Positions 46,162-57,774 of a stretch of DNA of 64,000 nt are shown here, piece after piece. Source of the stretch: Echinometra lucunter (Eukaryota; Echinodermata; Echinoidea; Camarodonta; Echinometridae). The stretch covers positions 16,013,785 through 16,077,784 of the forward strand of contig CM057167.1 of the NCBI GenBank assembly GCA_029962745.1. Reading direction: 5' to 3'. The notes beneath the pieces were generated by a model. That model saw nothing but the letters and a program-made list of their open reading frames with translations, searched no databases and had not been told where the DNA came from. Position 1 is the stretch's first letter. Every line of letters starts with the position of its first letter. Made by a program: the position numbers and the translations under genes.

Positions 46162-47949
46162 ATGGCCGTGGAAACTACAGGAGAGAGAACGATCAGACGT
46201 TTGGAGGAGCCGATGCGATGTCCGCAGTGCCAACAACAGTTCAAGGACCCACGATTATTATCCTGCGGACACTCCTTCTGCCGCAAGTGCATTACCGAGT
46301 TCGTGGTCATGAAATCCGTGTCTTGTATCAAATGTGAGAAAGCCTCCCACGTTCCACACGGAGACACGCACAACCTGATGAAGAACCTCAAGTTGACTGG
46401 TCTGATGGACTCCTGTAAGAATCCTTACTCCGATCCCTCTATCAAGTGCTCGGGATGCAAGGTCTACGAGTCGAGAGAGGCGGTTGATCACTGCCACACA
46501 TGCCACAAGTCTCTCTGTTCCCTTTGTTCGCAGTCGCACATTAATTTCCGCCACAAAGTGGTTTCCGTTGCGGACTATGAAACGGAGAGCATGAACCTAA
46601 GAGACAAGATGACAGAGTCCCTGATCAAGAGGACGGCCATTAAGAAGATGGTCCTTGAACAAAGGAAGGAGTTGGTGGCAACCCAGATAAAGCGAGTTGA
46701 AGCTTCGGCAAGCAACGTGATTGAAGATGTCCGGCAGACCTTTAACGAACAGCTACAGCGTCTTGAAAAGGTGAGAGATGCGATTCTTGAAGAAACAAGA
46801 GATCGTGAGGAGTTCTTGCTGAACAAGCTCCATACAGTGGAAGACTACGTGCAAAGCTACTCGGACTCACTCTCAAAGATCAGTGCCAACTTGCTTATTA
46901 ACAATCAGAAGCGTCTGCGAGGAGGGGCGCTGACGAATCACATCACGCTTTGTCAAGAACTCGAAGGCCTCGTACAGGACGACATTGATCTGGACATCGT
47001 CAAAGAGACGTCAGGGTATGCCGAGAGTTTCCAATTCCACGCCAATGAACCGACTGCCTTTGGCATTACAGAAAGAGTAGACAGTGACGAATGGAGGCTG
47101 CGGTTTGATTATGTTGCTCCAATCAGGGGCTCAGTGCGCAGTATGTGTGCTACACCAAACGGGAGGCTAGCAATCGGCTATTCAAAGAATCCCGGTGGCT
47201 TGAGCCTTTTCAGTCCTTATGGAAAATGGGAACACCTTAAGCCCACCAATGGCATCCTTGTGAGAAGCGTCGCCTTTCTACCGGACGGTCGATGCGTGAT
47301 TCTGGACACCGACAACACCCTGTCGCTCCATAGCCTGTCGATGGAGAAGTTAAGCTATGAGTTCGAGACTCTCAGCAACAGCGAAGGAGGAGCGGCTCAG
47401 GTATGCGCCGATGAACAACATGCTATTTATGTAGCTTACAAAACGGCAAAGAAGATCCAGATCTTTTCACCACGAGGTGGAAGTCCTCAGAGAGAGATCA
47501 CCTTTAGCAGCTTTGAGCCCATTGACATTCGGGTATCGCCAGGTGGCGCTCTGTTCTTGGTGTCCTGGAGGAAACTTCAGATGTTGAACATGACGGGTGA
47601 TATCCTTGGTGAGCTCAAGCACAACACTTCGGACGAACTGATCGTAGCTGATGTCTGCCATGACAACACGGTAATCGTGGCATACCTCTCCCAGCGCGGT
47701 GGAAGCGAAGGAATGGATCTACTGACTATCCATCGGTACTGCCGGACAACAGAATTCAAGCTCCAGGAGACACTCATCAAGGATTGGCCCATCGAGATAT
47801 GTTCCATGCCGTTCTATAGCGTCAGGGAACTTATCACGGGGGAGATCTGTTTCTGTACCAAGGACAGAGTGTACTTCTTCCAGAAACCAGTGGGGGCGAT
47901 CAACGATGTCGGGTTTGCTGATTACGACATCTGCCCCGTGAGAGCCTGA
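46162..47949 (+). CDS. TRIM-like RING/B-box/coiled-coil protein, 595 residues, single coding exon
   Basis: Likely a ubiquitin E3 ligase of the tripartite-motif class. The RING has a full C3HC4 set: Cys20, Cys23, Cys35, His37, Cys40, Cys43, Cys55 and Cys58. A B-box lies at about 96-131 (Cys96, Cys99, Cys111, Cys114, Cys119, Cys122, His126, His131). Residues of about 145-260 are charged and helical (coiled coil). The C-terminal 280 residues are beta-rich with recurring G-R-L-A-I-like strands, suggesting a degenerate NHL or WD-type propeller; no SPRY domain or clear NHL signature is visible. An acceptor (CCCTACACAG) ends at 46119, so at least one 5' non-coding exon lies upstream. I chose ATG 46162, the first Met after the acceptor; an open frame reaches back to 46069 through the intron. 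The relation to TRIM2/3/56-like proteins is inferred from architecture only. Confidence 0.92.
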   Translation: MAVETTGERTIRRLEEPMRCPQCQQQFKDPRLLSCGHSFCRKCITEFVVMKSVSCIKCEKASHVPHGDTHNLMKNLKLTGLMDSCKNPYSDPSIKCSGCKVYESREAVDHCHTCHKSLCSLCSQSHINFRHKVVSVADYETESMNLRDKMTESLIKRTAIKKMVLEQRKELVATQIKRVEASASNVIEDVRQTFNEQLQRLEKVRDAILEETRDREEFLLNKLHTVEDYVQSYSDSLSKISANLLINNQKRLRGGALTNHITLCQELEGLVQDDIDLDIVKETSGYAESFQFHANEPTAFGITERVDSDEWRLRFDYVAPIRGSVRSMCATPNGRLAIGYSKNPGGLSLFSPYGKWEHLKPTNGILVRSVAFLPDGRCVILDTDNTLSLHSLSMEKLSYEFETLSNSEGGAAQVCADEQHAIYVAYKTAKKIQIFSPRGGSPQREITFSSFEPIDIRVSPGGALFLVSWRKLQMLNMTGDILGELKHNTSDELIVADVCHDNTVIVAYLSQRGGSEGMDLLTIHRYCRTTEFKLQETLIKDWPIEICSMPFYSVRELITGEICFCTKDRVYFFQKPVGAINDVGFADYDICPVRA

Positions 47950-48128
47950 GCTCAGCAGAATTAATCCACTCACTACCGGAACTGGGTTACACCTATACAA
48001 AACCTATAAAGAATGTGAGAATTCAGATGTTAATTGGTTTGCATATGGAAAATAGATAGGGCGACATAATTTGCTTGCACACATACTAACATGTGTCTTG
48101 CAGATTGTTCTGCTAAGAGTGTCGAACT
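47950..48128. other. TRIM-like gene 3' UTR start
   Basis: Sequence between the TGA and the long inverted-repeat element. No poly(A) signal is seen in it; the first AATAAA (about 48439) lies inside the element, which might therefore supply the 3' end. Confidence 0.45.
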
Positions 48129-48914
48129 AAACACAACAAAAAAGTAACTCCCCCCTAATTCAAAATAGCATAACTTTTTAACGAAGACGTTTTTAGGAAA
48201 ATAATTTGGCAGGAGTGTTCCTACACTTATTGACTAACTTCTGTTTCAAAATGAGATTGATCTGTCGAGTCATGCATGAGTGAGCAGACATTAAAGGCAA
48301 AAATGTCACTTTTCAAAAGTCACAAAGAGTCATTTTGGGGGATTTGTGAAACAAGATTTTTCTGGCGTTTTTTTAAGTGTTGTTGATGTTTTTCGAGGTT
48401 GTGCCATGGTTGAGTGACAAAATTGCGAACGATGAAGCAATAAATACTGAAAACTTACTGTTTAATGCCGGAAAAAAAAACGAATACCTGGTATTTTCAT
48501 ATAATGTGCTGACTCATGTTGGTTGATGCCAGATTTTTCCACAAACTGAATGGATTTTGCAGATTTAGGAGGGCTGAACATCATTTTTCTCAAAAAAACT
48601 GTGTTCACCCAAACTGTGATAAACATGAAAAGTGTCAGGGATAGGCATGACTGGATCAAACAATGGAAGAATTCAAATTCGCCACAGGTTTGTTTCACAG
48701 AGCCCTAAAATGACTCTTGTGACTTTTGAAAAGTGACATTTTGCCTTTAATGTTTGCTCGCTCTTGCATGAAGTTGACGGATCAATCTCATTTTCACACT
48801 GAAGTAAGTCAATAAGTGAAGAAACACTCCTGCCAAATTATTTTGCTCAAAACTTTTTCATTAAAAAGTTATGCTACTTTGAATTAGGTGGGAGTTCATT
48901 TTTTGTTGTGTTTA
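48129..48914. mobile_element. Element with about 215-bp terminal inverted repeats
   Basis: Begins AAACACAACAAAAAAGTAAC and ends with its near inverse (TTTTTTGTTGTGTTTA). The arms 48129-48345 and 48695-48914 are inverted and mostly matching, including AAAAGTCACAAAGAGTCATT and its counterpart. The interior has no transposase frame. Confidence 0.85.
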
Positions 48915-49016
48915 TTAGATGCTTTACCAAGTAGTCTAGGTGTGGGTCAAGCGAATAGCATTGTCTGAAAATGGTATTCAACATCACTTCTGGTAAATAT
49001 TTTGGAGCTGTATAGT

Positions 49017-49020
<4 letters not shown>

Positions 49021-49071
<51 letters not shown>
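49021..49071. repeat. (CT)n with central CCTC shift
   Basis: 51 bases of CT with one extra C near the middle (49046-49049); the same architecture as 44864, 56401 and 58745. Confidence 0.95.
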
Positions 49072-49686
49072 GTTTTCTTTATGCTTGCATAAATAGCAAT
49101 AGCCAAAAGCCAGACCACGACCTCAGATTTTTGTTGTTGTTGATTTGCTTCGCTTCGTTTTATTTTCAAGTTTAAAGTGGAAATAACTGCACAACCTTTT
49201 AAGTAGCATGTGCCGGGGGATCCATGAAATTTAGTTGAATTCGTATTTTCTGGGAGGTGCCCCCACTTAATACGAGGGGTCAAACGCATGGGTAAATTTC
49301 TGAACACACGGAAAAATGGTACCAACCTTTATGATTTAAGAACAATTAACTTGTTTCTCTTAATAATATCCAGCTATCTAACCACAGTGTTTAAAGATCT
49401 TAATGATTTCTTTGAAAATTGATGGTGATCATATTACTTTATGTGGAGTAAAGCACCCGCTAGATAAAGGGAAAAAATGTCTTTAACGAACATCTAGGGA
49501 TTATTTCCCTCAATATTTTTTGTTCAATTGCATGCCCTTCTAATGACCATCCAGTTGTGATCCAAATTGATTTCGTAATTTAAGCTTCTGTAGTATTCAC
49601 TTTAATAGAGTTCAGTAGTGTTGAAAAAATCCTTTTTATTGCAATATTTCCTGAACGAATATTTTGAGGATTTCCCCCCCCCTCAA

Positions 49687-49688
<2 letters not shown>

Positions 49689-49756
<68 letters not shown>
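49689..49756. repeat. (AC)n(AT)n compound microsatellite
   Basis: About 25 AC units directly followed by about 10 AT units. Confidence 0.98.
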
Positions 49757-49759
<3 letters not shown>

Positions 49760-49851
49760 ATATTGTATTTTTTATTGGTCGATCATTTAAGAATCAAGTT
49801 AATTTTGTACTTTTGAACTTATGATAGTATTCAGGAATGATATTATGATAG

Positions 49852-50207
49852 CATAGGCGGTGATCGAGGGGGGGGGGGACGTGTCTCCCCTGGATTTTTC
49901 GGGGGGAGGGGTATCGTCCCCCTCGATTTTTAAAGCTTAATATTTGATTTTTCTATTTTGAGTCAGGTGACCAAATTTTGGCCAGCCACTTACATATTTT
50001 ATAGGACTAGAATGCATTTTGATGGCAAAGTGAGGCTTCTTTCATCATTTTGTTGGTTATTTTTAGCTCGCTCGCTTCGCTCACTCGCATAATAACGATC
50101 ACCCCCCCTTCCACTTCTCAAAACAAATATTCCGCGATGGCCTTCGGTGTTTCCGTCCCTCTCCCCCACCCCACCCCACCCCCCGTTACATGAAATCGCC
50201 GCCGCTG
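49852..50207. mobile_element. hAT-like MITE with G/C tracts and exact 8-bp target duplication
   Basis: 356 bases flanked by TATGATAG on both sides (49844-49851 and 50208-50215). Ends CATAGGCGGTGATC and GAAATCGCCGCCGCTG form imperfect inverted termini starting CA. Contains an 11-G run near the left end and C-rich sequence near the right. Eight-base duplications are typical of hAT-family transposition. A second copy is at 60098-60679. Confidence 0.85.
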
Positions 50208-50215
50208 TATGATAG

Positions 50216-51057
50216 TGTTTGTCGAGAGAAGAAGAAAAAAATCGCAATTTCCTTTCAGTACATGAAATATTTGCTCGCATGTTAAACCTGAAAAGGATTT
50301 GCCCCTCCTCACATTTCTCTTACATTCTTATCAGCTTTCGAATTTTTGTATATTTCCTTTTTCTATTATATGAGTGAGCTTTCTTTTTTTTTCTAAATAA
50401 TTCTTTTTTTTTCTTCATGACTATTTTTAATATCAACTCTCTATATTTTCTTGTTTATTCATTATCTGATTTTCACTGATGATTCATTTCTTTTTGTTTC
50501 CACTCAGACCGACTTTGCAATGTAGTATGAATAAGAATGTATTTGTGCAATGATATTCTACAGTTAAGGGCTGCATATACTGATATTCACACATTAAATG
50601 GAGTGTAATATGTGCGTGTCTATTTAACCTCAGACATACTCTCGATAGCGACACTTGGAAAGTAGTTAAAAGAAAGGTTATCCTTGGGATAAACATGAGT
50701 TCATTAAGTTCTATTGACAAAAAAAAAAAAAGAGTTGTCGGAAAAATAATCAAATTTTTAATGCTCTTTTCCTGTTAGGTGTTATATTCAAGATATTCGT
50801 CGGGAAATTCCAAGTCTGAAAGTCTATACACACTTAAAAGGTGTGAACTTCCAGAGATAATTATACTCTTCATTGATTGGAGGAGTCGTAATTAAACCGG
50901 TATTGTAAGTCGACACTTTACATGTGACATAATTTACAGCTTCCTTAAAAGTTCTGGCTTTAGCAGGGATATATCTATATCTCATATCATGTTGCGAGCT
51001 TTAAATGAATTAGTGTGGCTTTCATGATTTTAATTGTTAAATATCAGTGTGCTTTGA
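50216..51057. other. AT-rich stretch, nothing recognised
   Basis: Low-complexity TC/T-rich sequence and no exon on either strand. Confidence 0.5.
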
Positions 51058-51354
51058 ATACACTCTCTTTAAAAAAAAGAGTGAACGCATTCACTCTGTT
51101 AGGGGTGAATTTAAGAAAAGAGAAAATTTGAGTGAATTAAGAGTAAAAATTGTGATATTCACTCTTTATTCACTTTAAGGGGTGACCTCAGTGATCACTC
51201 AAAGTCCTTGAGTGATCAATGAGGTCACCCCTAAGAGAGTGAATATCACAATTTCTTTATTCTTAATTCACTCTCAATTTACTCTAAAAACACTCTTTAC
51301 TTAAATTCATCCTTAACAGACTGAATGCGTTCACTCTTTTTCTAAAGAGAGTAT
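51058..51354. mobile_element. Near-complete palindromic MITE (297 bp)
   Basis: The two halves are inverted copies from the ends (TACACTCTCTTT and AAAGAGAGTATA) to a centre near 51205. Words GAGTGAACGCATTCACTC and GGGTGACCTCA recur inverted. The whole element could fold into one long hairpin. Confidence 0.9.
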
Positions 51355-51835
51355 ATCAAAGAACATGAAGAAGACATACTTTTTAAATTAACAGATAAAA
51401 ACTCGTTTTTTCACATTCAAAAGTACGAAAAATTTAATAGTCAATCCAGAATCACAACTCTGATTAATACATTATACTCAGACAATTTTCAATTTCTGTA
51501 AATGAATTAAATGTACATGAAATGCTTAATAAAATATGAGAAAACAAATAGTAATATGCGATATTGTCTCTGTGCTTGTCAAATGATTGCTGTGTATTTG
51601 CCCCGATGAGAATAGCATGTATACCTTACCAAAAGGCCATTAATGACAGGTTTAAAGGCTGAATGAATCACTAATTCATCCCAAATTTGGAAACCTAGTA
51701 ATTATCTTTTACTGCCAAACTGTTCAACAGAAAAGGTAACACATCTCAAATAAATACATTCAAATCATAAACACAAAAATGCCATTTTGTATGAGAAGGA
51801 AATTATTGCAGTGAAACATTAATCCATACATTCTA

Positions 51836-52210
51836 AAGACAATCTAGTAGGATTTGACTAGATTACTGAATCAGACCGGCACCAGCTAGATTCTAGTCAA
51901 AATTGACTAGATTCTAGTAAAATAATTTGACTAGGACTAGATCACCGGATCCCACGGGCACTTTATTCTATTCCAGTCAAGTTTGACTAAACTCTAGTGA
52001 AAATGACAAGAATTCTAGTAGAAATGAACAAAACTTTTACTAGAATTAAAGTTAATTTCACTATAGAATCGAGTCAAGTTAGTGTTGGTGCCTTCTGGCG
52101 ATCTAGTCAAATTATTTTACCATAATCTAGTCACTTTTACTAGGATTGTGTCAATTTTGACTTGTACATTATACCAGTCAATCATGTTTGATTAGATTTG
52201 CTTTTAGAGT
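51836..52210. repeat. CTAGTCAAATTGACTAG-word repeat
   Basis: About 375 bases composed of irregularly spaced TCTAGTCAAA and TTTGACTAGA words in both orientations, with two similar halves (GATCACCGGATCC and GGATTTGACTAG parts). Related to 43543-43712. Confidence 0.75.
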
Positions 52211-53873
52211 GTATTGTGTTATCAAGGCCTTTTCTCATTCCAAATACCAGGAGGTAGGCCTATAGAACTGGCCAGGTAATGCAACATCATAAAGTTTACG
52301 CAAACTGACTTCAGAACTATTTTTACACTCCGCAAACAATTTGGTTTTCATTATTTATGGCATACAAATCACAACCATTGTGCAAATAATATTTGTAACG
52401 AACCTTTTCATGTGCATCAGGCACATTCATATACCAGTGGTTTGTTTTCAAATTATTCCTGAGCAGAAAAAAAAAATCATGTGCGTGAAAGGACCTTGAA
52501 ATATTGCTTCATTTTGTCCCCTTTGAATTTCAATCAAGGTCAACAATAAAAAGTGCATATAAAAACACAAAAGTTGCAAGAACTGGCGGAGGGGGGGGGG
52601 GGGTGTAGATAAACCAAATTTTATATCTGGATTATGTCCTTTTCATACACCATTATACACTATAAGCAAACGTTATATCTACCGTACAACACACATACAT
52701 TGTATCTATGATATCGCAAATCAAACAGAACTGAAATAATAAATACGAATACACATACTCTCCTTCCTCGTTTAGGAATGAAATAAATATATAAAATTCA
52801 ACAATTCGACATGAATAAATTGCAAAGTTGCCTGGTAATTTAATCAAATCAACAAAGAAAGGTTATATTTGGGAAAATCAATATTGCAAATAATGCGGCG
52901 CGACTCGAGACCGCGGATTGGACTAATGAGTTTAATTCCTCCTAAGCTCTCAGCTACACCGACAATCTGAAAAAAAACCTTGGTTGCGTATACGAAGTAC
53001 ACGCGTCCATCTCCAAAATGTTCTCGAGAATATTGTCAGAATGTTAAGGAAAACTAAAAAAAAAATGTCCGTCATTCTTTTTCTCTGTAAACCAGATATG
53101 AATTATCTTTGGTGTTCTTAAAAGACAAATGTTTTTTTTTATAAACCTCCAATCATGCATTGTTGATTGAATATGTTAGGTCTGAACCAGGGATTGAAGA
53201 AAATTAAAGGATTTAAAGCAAAAAATATATCTTTAAATAGATTATTCACGCATTGTCGATACATTTTGAACAGAATAAGTAAAACATCTTGGTTTATATA
53301 GGCACTCGGTGAACATAATTATAATGAGAAAACACTTTCGTCATATTTTATAAGTATAGCTTGTAATTAAAACTTTATGATAATGCGTAATGGTTATCAC
53401 TGATGAAGTAATACTGTATACAGAGATATACAGTTATGAAAAGACACTTTAAAATGCAGCAGACCAGCATCCTTCCGTTCTCTTGAGGTACATAATCACA
53501 AGAATCTCATGGAAGAACTCATCGCACTGTCTATTCACCACGTTATCTTGTATGATTCCTTTCTTATATTTCATTCATCTTTTATCAGATTTATATGTTG
53601 TTATGGAAATAAAGACAAACCAATGTTAGTTCCTCATCAAAGTTGTTTCGCGATTGGCTAAAGATTCCTTCTCCAATAAAACAAGAAAACACACACAATC
53701 TTTTCAAATGTAATTGGCAAAAAAACTTCACATCAATACTCTGCACGACTTTCGCTATCAATTGGAAGACTTCGACCTATTTTTTTTCTATGAAAATGGG
53801 AGATAATTCTTAAAAATCAAAATACATGTACAAGCTCTTTCGCTGGGATTCAAAGACATGTGATCTTGACAAA
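52211..53873. other. AT-rich stretch, nothing recognised
   Basis: No exon or clear element; one 13-base G run (52591-52603). Short ORFs here lack splice context. Confidence 0.5.
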
Positions 53874-54134
53874 TCCAGTTCGTCTGTGAAAGTGTCCAGT
53901 TCATCTAATCTAATTTTGTCTGACATCAGCTTGCCACGTAAAATGCCCGATTTGAATATATACTATCATTTCATCTACTGTCATGATCTGTTGTGTCATG
54001 GTAAAAAACAAACAAGGAATCATATCAAAGAAATAACATCTACATTTTGACGAACTGACAAATGGAAAATAAGCAGATGAAATAAATGAATCAGACGAAA
54101 TGAAATGTAGACCATGAAGAAATTAGACGAACTG
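53874..54134. mobile_element. CCAGTTCGTCT inverted-repeat element
   Basis: Begins CCAGTTCGTCTGTG and ends TTAGACGAACTGG. The interior is a quasi-array of TTCGTCT/TTCATCT words on the left and AGACGAA/AGATGAA on the right. Confidence 0.6.
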
Positions 54135-54780
54135 GTGTAAACTACTTATCTGTGAAAATGAAATATCAAACAATTTAAGATCGGATAAACATGATAAACG
54201 GGCATTGGACCGAATCACTTGCATATGGCAACTTCTTATTCTTGACGAGATAATGTCATCTGCCCATCCGCCTTGATAAAGAATCTTTTTAAATTCAACA
54301 ACTTTAGGTACAATTCGCATCAAATTATCATTTTTAACACACTTATACTTTACTCTTTCAGCTCCTTTTGTTACTAGCCAAAGTGTTGCAATTCAGGGAA
54401 CCAGTCCCCAATAGGTCTAATACTGATCTCATACAATGAGTCAATTACCGCAGCTTTCGGCGGACATACGGGCACACCAATGTACATCAAGACATTGACG
54501 CAACTTCTTAACGCAGGGTTTGATGTCCTAGCGCAAGGTTTCGAATTCTTCAAAATTTTGTGTTCACGGAAAACTAGTCTGGCGAATTATGTATTCTACA
54601 ATAACAAGAAAGCAAATTCTGTAGGCCTATAAAATTAATAAAGGAGATATCTAAACTGTTCGCCTCTTTGGCCTGCTGCACACACTGCATCATTTCCATT
54701 GCGTCATTACATGCGCCAATTGAATTCTTATGCTGTAGTGATTTAAACCAGTGCTCGTGCTGTTCGTTCTGCGATGACCT

Positions 54781-54786
54781 TTTATT
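54781..54786 (-). terminator. Candidate poly(A) signal of the CARD gene
   Basis: AATAAA on the minus strand, about 330 bases past the CARD stop codon, a plausible 3' UTR length. Confidence 0.4.
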
Positions 54787-55112
54787 TGATACAACTCTCA
54801 CACAGCGCGTAAAAGATCGCCGCATTACACGACGCAATTCTGCGTCAAGCCACTACGTCAGCCATTAGGCTACGTCAGGCAAATCACGCATAGTGTGCAA
54901 CAGGCATTTAGCGTAACATGAATTCTTTTTAACAGAAAGAATCTGTTATCGTAGTGGTTTGACGACTCATCTGACCTGGAAACCTTGTGCTAATGCGGTA
55001 GTACCGCCGTCCTGAGACAAACACCTCCGGACTCAAAAGGAACGGTGGAAGACAGTACTGAATATAGCACACCTTTACAACACACAAGTCCCCTCTCTCG
55101 GCTGGCCTACAA

Positions 55113-55454
55113 TCAATAATACATGTCGTTGGTACTGTATTGAGGCGGAATATTTGTGTCTATGACGGCGATAAGCTTGGCGTACTTAGGCCCGCAGGCT
55201 GCTAGAGCGGCCCTCAGCTGAAGGTAGCCGGTCACTCCTCGGTTCCGGATCGTAGCAACTAGTCTCTCTGTTTGGATTCTTGTGGTGGCGCCATTGATGA
55301 TGTGGCCTGCTTCGAGCTCGGTCAGGGTGTTGTTGGACACCATGTAAGGGAGGACGTCAACCACACGTACAGATTGAGTGATCTGGTGATCCAGGATGAG
55401 GAGGACTGCCATGTTGAAATAAGCGGCATCCTGTTCGGGCAGGTTGAACGCCAT
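55113..55454 (-). CDS. Small CARD-domain protein, 113 residues (terminal exon)
   Basis: Residues of about 22-96 read as a caspase-recruitment (death-fold) domain: VVDVLPYMVSNNTLTELEAG, a helix around HIINGATTRIQTERLVATI, and GYLQLRAALAACG matching the usual helix 5 end. CARDs make homotypic contacts in apoptosis and innate signalling. The tail after the domain is short and ends at TGA 55115-55113. The exon probably begins at 55524 after a strong T-rich acceptor (GTTTAAAG). The chosen Met 55454 follows an in-frame TGA. Just upstream, another frame reads GVVRSLVLLGYKDPLTEATQ without a stop and would join the CARD frame if one base were added near 55455, so this could be the end of a longer protein. 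No paralogue is visible nearby. Confidence 0.7.
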   Translation of the reverse strand: MAFNLPEQDAAYFNMAVLLILDHQITQSVRVVDVLPYMVSNNTLTELEAGHIINGATTRIQTERLVATIRNRGVTGYLQLRAALAACGPKYAKLIAVIDTNIPPQYSTNDMYY

Positions 55455-55524
55455 CCTGAGACGATCTGCGTTGCTTCAGTCAAGGGGTCCTTATATCCAA
55501 GAAGCACAAGACTCCTCACAACAC
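55455..55524 (-). other. 5' part of the CARD exon
   Basis: From the predicted acceptor to the chosen ATG. Either 5' UTR or, if the frame is offset by a one-base error, coding sequence in the adjacent frame. Confidence 0.45.
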
Positions 55525-55780
55525 CTTTAAACAAAAACAAGAGAAAAAAAAAATGTTTTCCAAATGTTGAGAATAATTTGATAGCTTAGTAACTGAAACC
55601 ATTTTGAAGACCCTGCCCAACAGCACTCTGCTCAGAGAGCAGGCCATTGATATCCTGCAGTGTTGTGCAAAGACAACGTTGTTGTTGACCTGACGATGGC
55701 TGATCTGTCCAACATCCATCCCATCCCTCTCCCTCGCTGTTACGAAATCTCGCATCTGCTAAATGATAAGTGACTATTAT

Positions 55781-56079
55781 ACACACTATGAAAAAAGGGT
55801 TCAATTTTGCACCCTTCAAATGCAACACTGGGAGCTCCTTTATGGGTACAGCTTTGCACCCTAAGAAGCATTTTGCACCTTTGAAGGTGCAGTGAGCTAC
55901 GTGTGGCACCCTTGAAGGTGCAGAGTTGTACCCTTTGGGGAAGATGCAATTTGCACCCTTTTTGAATGCAAAAATTTCTGCACCCTTAAAGGTGCAAACC
56001 TTTAAGGGTGCAGACGGGCATTTACGGGCTCAAACAAGTACCAAAAGGGTGTATCTTTGCACCTTTTTTTCTTAGTGCG
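55781..56079. mobile_element. TGCACCC/GGGTGCA-rich MITE, copy 2
   Basis: 299 bases, same structure as 43228-43515. Ends CACACTATGAAAAAAGGGTT and TTTGCACCTTTTTTTCTTAG show the inverted termini better than copy 1. Lies upstream of the CARD exon. Confidence 0.85.
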
Positions 56080-56399
56080 TAGCAAGTCAATACTGGCATG
56101 TATCATAACCCCGAGACCGTATACAGCTATCTTGTGAAGATGTAGAACCTCTCTTTTACCAAACGGGTGCAAAATAAGCCTACCGAGTAAGAATGCATAT
56201 TCTCCACCAAATGCTGTGTAAATTTCACCCATTGTCGCGTTAAAATTCATTTACCCACAAAATAGGCATTTTGATTAATATGGGATCAAATTTTACTCAA
56301 CAAACATGCATTTTTCCTTTTTAACCAATATTGGGGTAACTTTTCACTCAACATTTCTCACAGTATAATTCCAGTTGTATACATTGGAAGAAAAAAAAC

Positions 56400-56455
<56 letters not shown>

Positions 56456-57774
56456 AGGGTGATGTTAAATGTAATGATATTACCGGTCCAAAAGTATTAA
56501 TTGCAAAGATAACCAGGCCCTCTCCCCATTACTCGAAGTGACGATTGAGCATGTCGACTTGATCTTGTCACGTGACCTCCTTATTTCCTATACATTGTCC
56601 TGTCATACCGCAGAGTATCTGTGATTGATTATACGGTGCTCAGAAGCATCTAGGCTTCAGTGCGTCACGTGACCACTTATCAAACGTCAGGATATTTTTC
56701 TAAGCCCCTGGTAATTAATTGCCTGGATGTAATGTCAGAAGAACACTGGGGGTTACATGCGATAATCTCAACAGTCACGCAATGGAGCTAACAAATACAC
56801 TGTATATAGCCTACATGTAGATAAGCAGTTTTAAAATTTAACATTTATAGTCCAGAACTGTACAGTTACAAGGAACATCGTGACTGCAAATATGAAAAGA
56901 ATATCTGACAAAGAAAACGTAGAAATCTAAAAAGCAACACAAACTAGCATAGCAAAACAATACATAATCTCTTCTGCAGCTAAATGTTTTAGCCCATCAG
57001 TGATGTCAGATACCTTTCTCCATCTTTGTAAGAAAAAGAGGATGCACAATTGCACATTATTGGAAACTATATGGACCTAACAATGATGAAATCACATCAT
57101 GTTCCGAAGGACACAAATTCAAATCAAATGCAAGCGCTGGGCTACTTCATAGCGAAATTGATACGTGTTGTACACATGAAACTTAAAGTGAACAAAGTTC
57201 AATTCCAGTTTCAATAAAAACAGTGTGATGCGTGTCTATCCGTCATTAAAGGCTGACAAAGAGCTTATTATGTTTCAAAGATTTTCCAGGGGTGGGGGGG
57301 GGGGGGGGAGGGGAGGTATGTGTCTGTATCATCCAGGATTGTTTGTTTTTGTTTTGTTTTGTTGTTGAGATCATGTGATCAGTTCAAAGTCTACGAATCT
57401 TACCGCACGAGTAGTCTCTCTCGTGGTCTTTATAAGCCATTTTCATAAGCCTTCCTGTAATGTCATTTAGAGCAAGTGCAGGGTATTTGGGCCGTTATAA
57501 GCTCTCTCAGGTGAGCTGCGAGATTTTCCAAAATATGTTTTTAAAATAGAATATTTAAAAAAAAAATACCGATGTTACATGCCACAGCAGGAATTCACCT
57601 ACACTGTATGTGTTTTACTCATTAAGTTTTCCGTAAGATGGGCCTCCACTCAATCTAGTTTTAAAAAAAGGGGGCGGGGTTTGAGAAGCGCTACCTTACA
57701 TTACAATCGATAGCGAATGTATTGAATATATTAGACGAGTTTTGATATGGGCATTCTACTGGAGGTGTCGTGGT
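56080..57774. other. Gene-free stretch with microsatellite
   Basis: No exon recognised. Contains the GA tract at 56401-56458 and a 15-base G run at 57294-57308. Upstream exons of the CARD gene could lie here but cannot be placed. Confidence 0.45.
56401..56458. repeat. (GA)n with central GAGG shift
   Basis: 58 bases; extra G near 56424-56425 and a GGGAGGGAGGG end. Confidence 0.95.
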
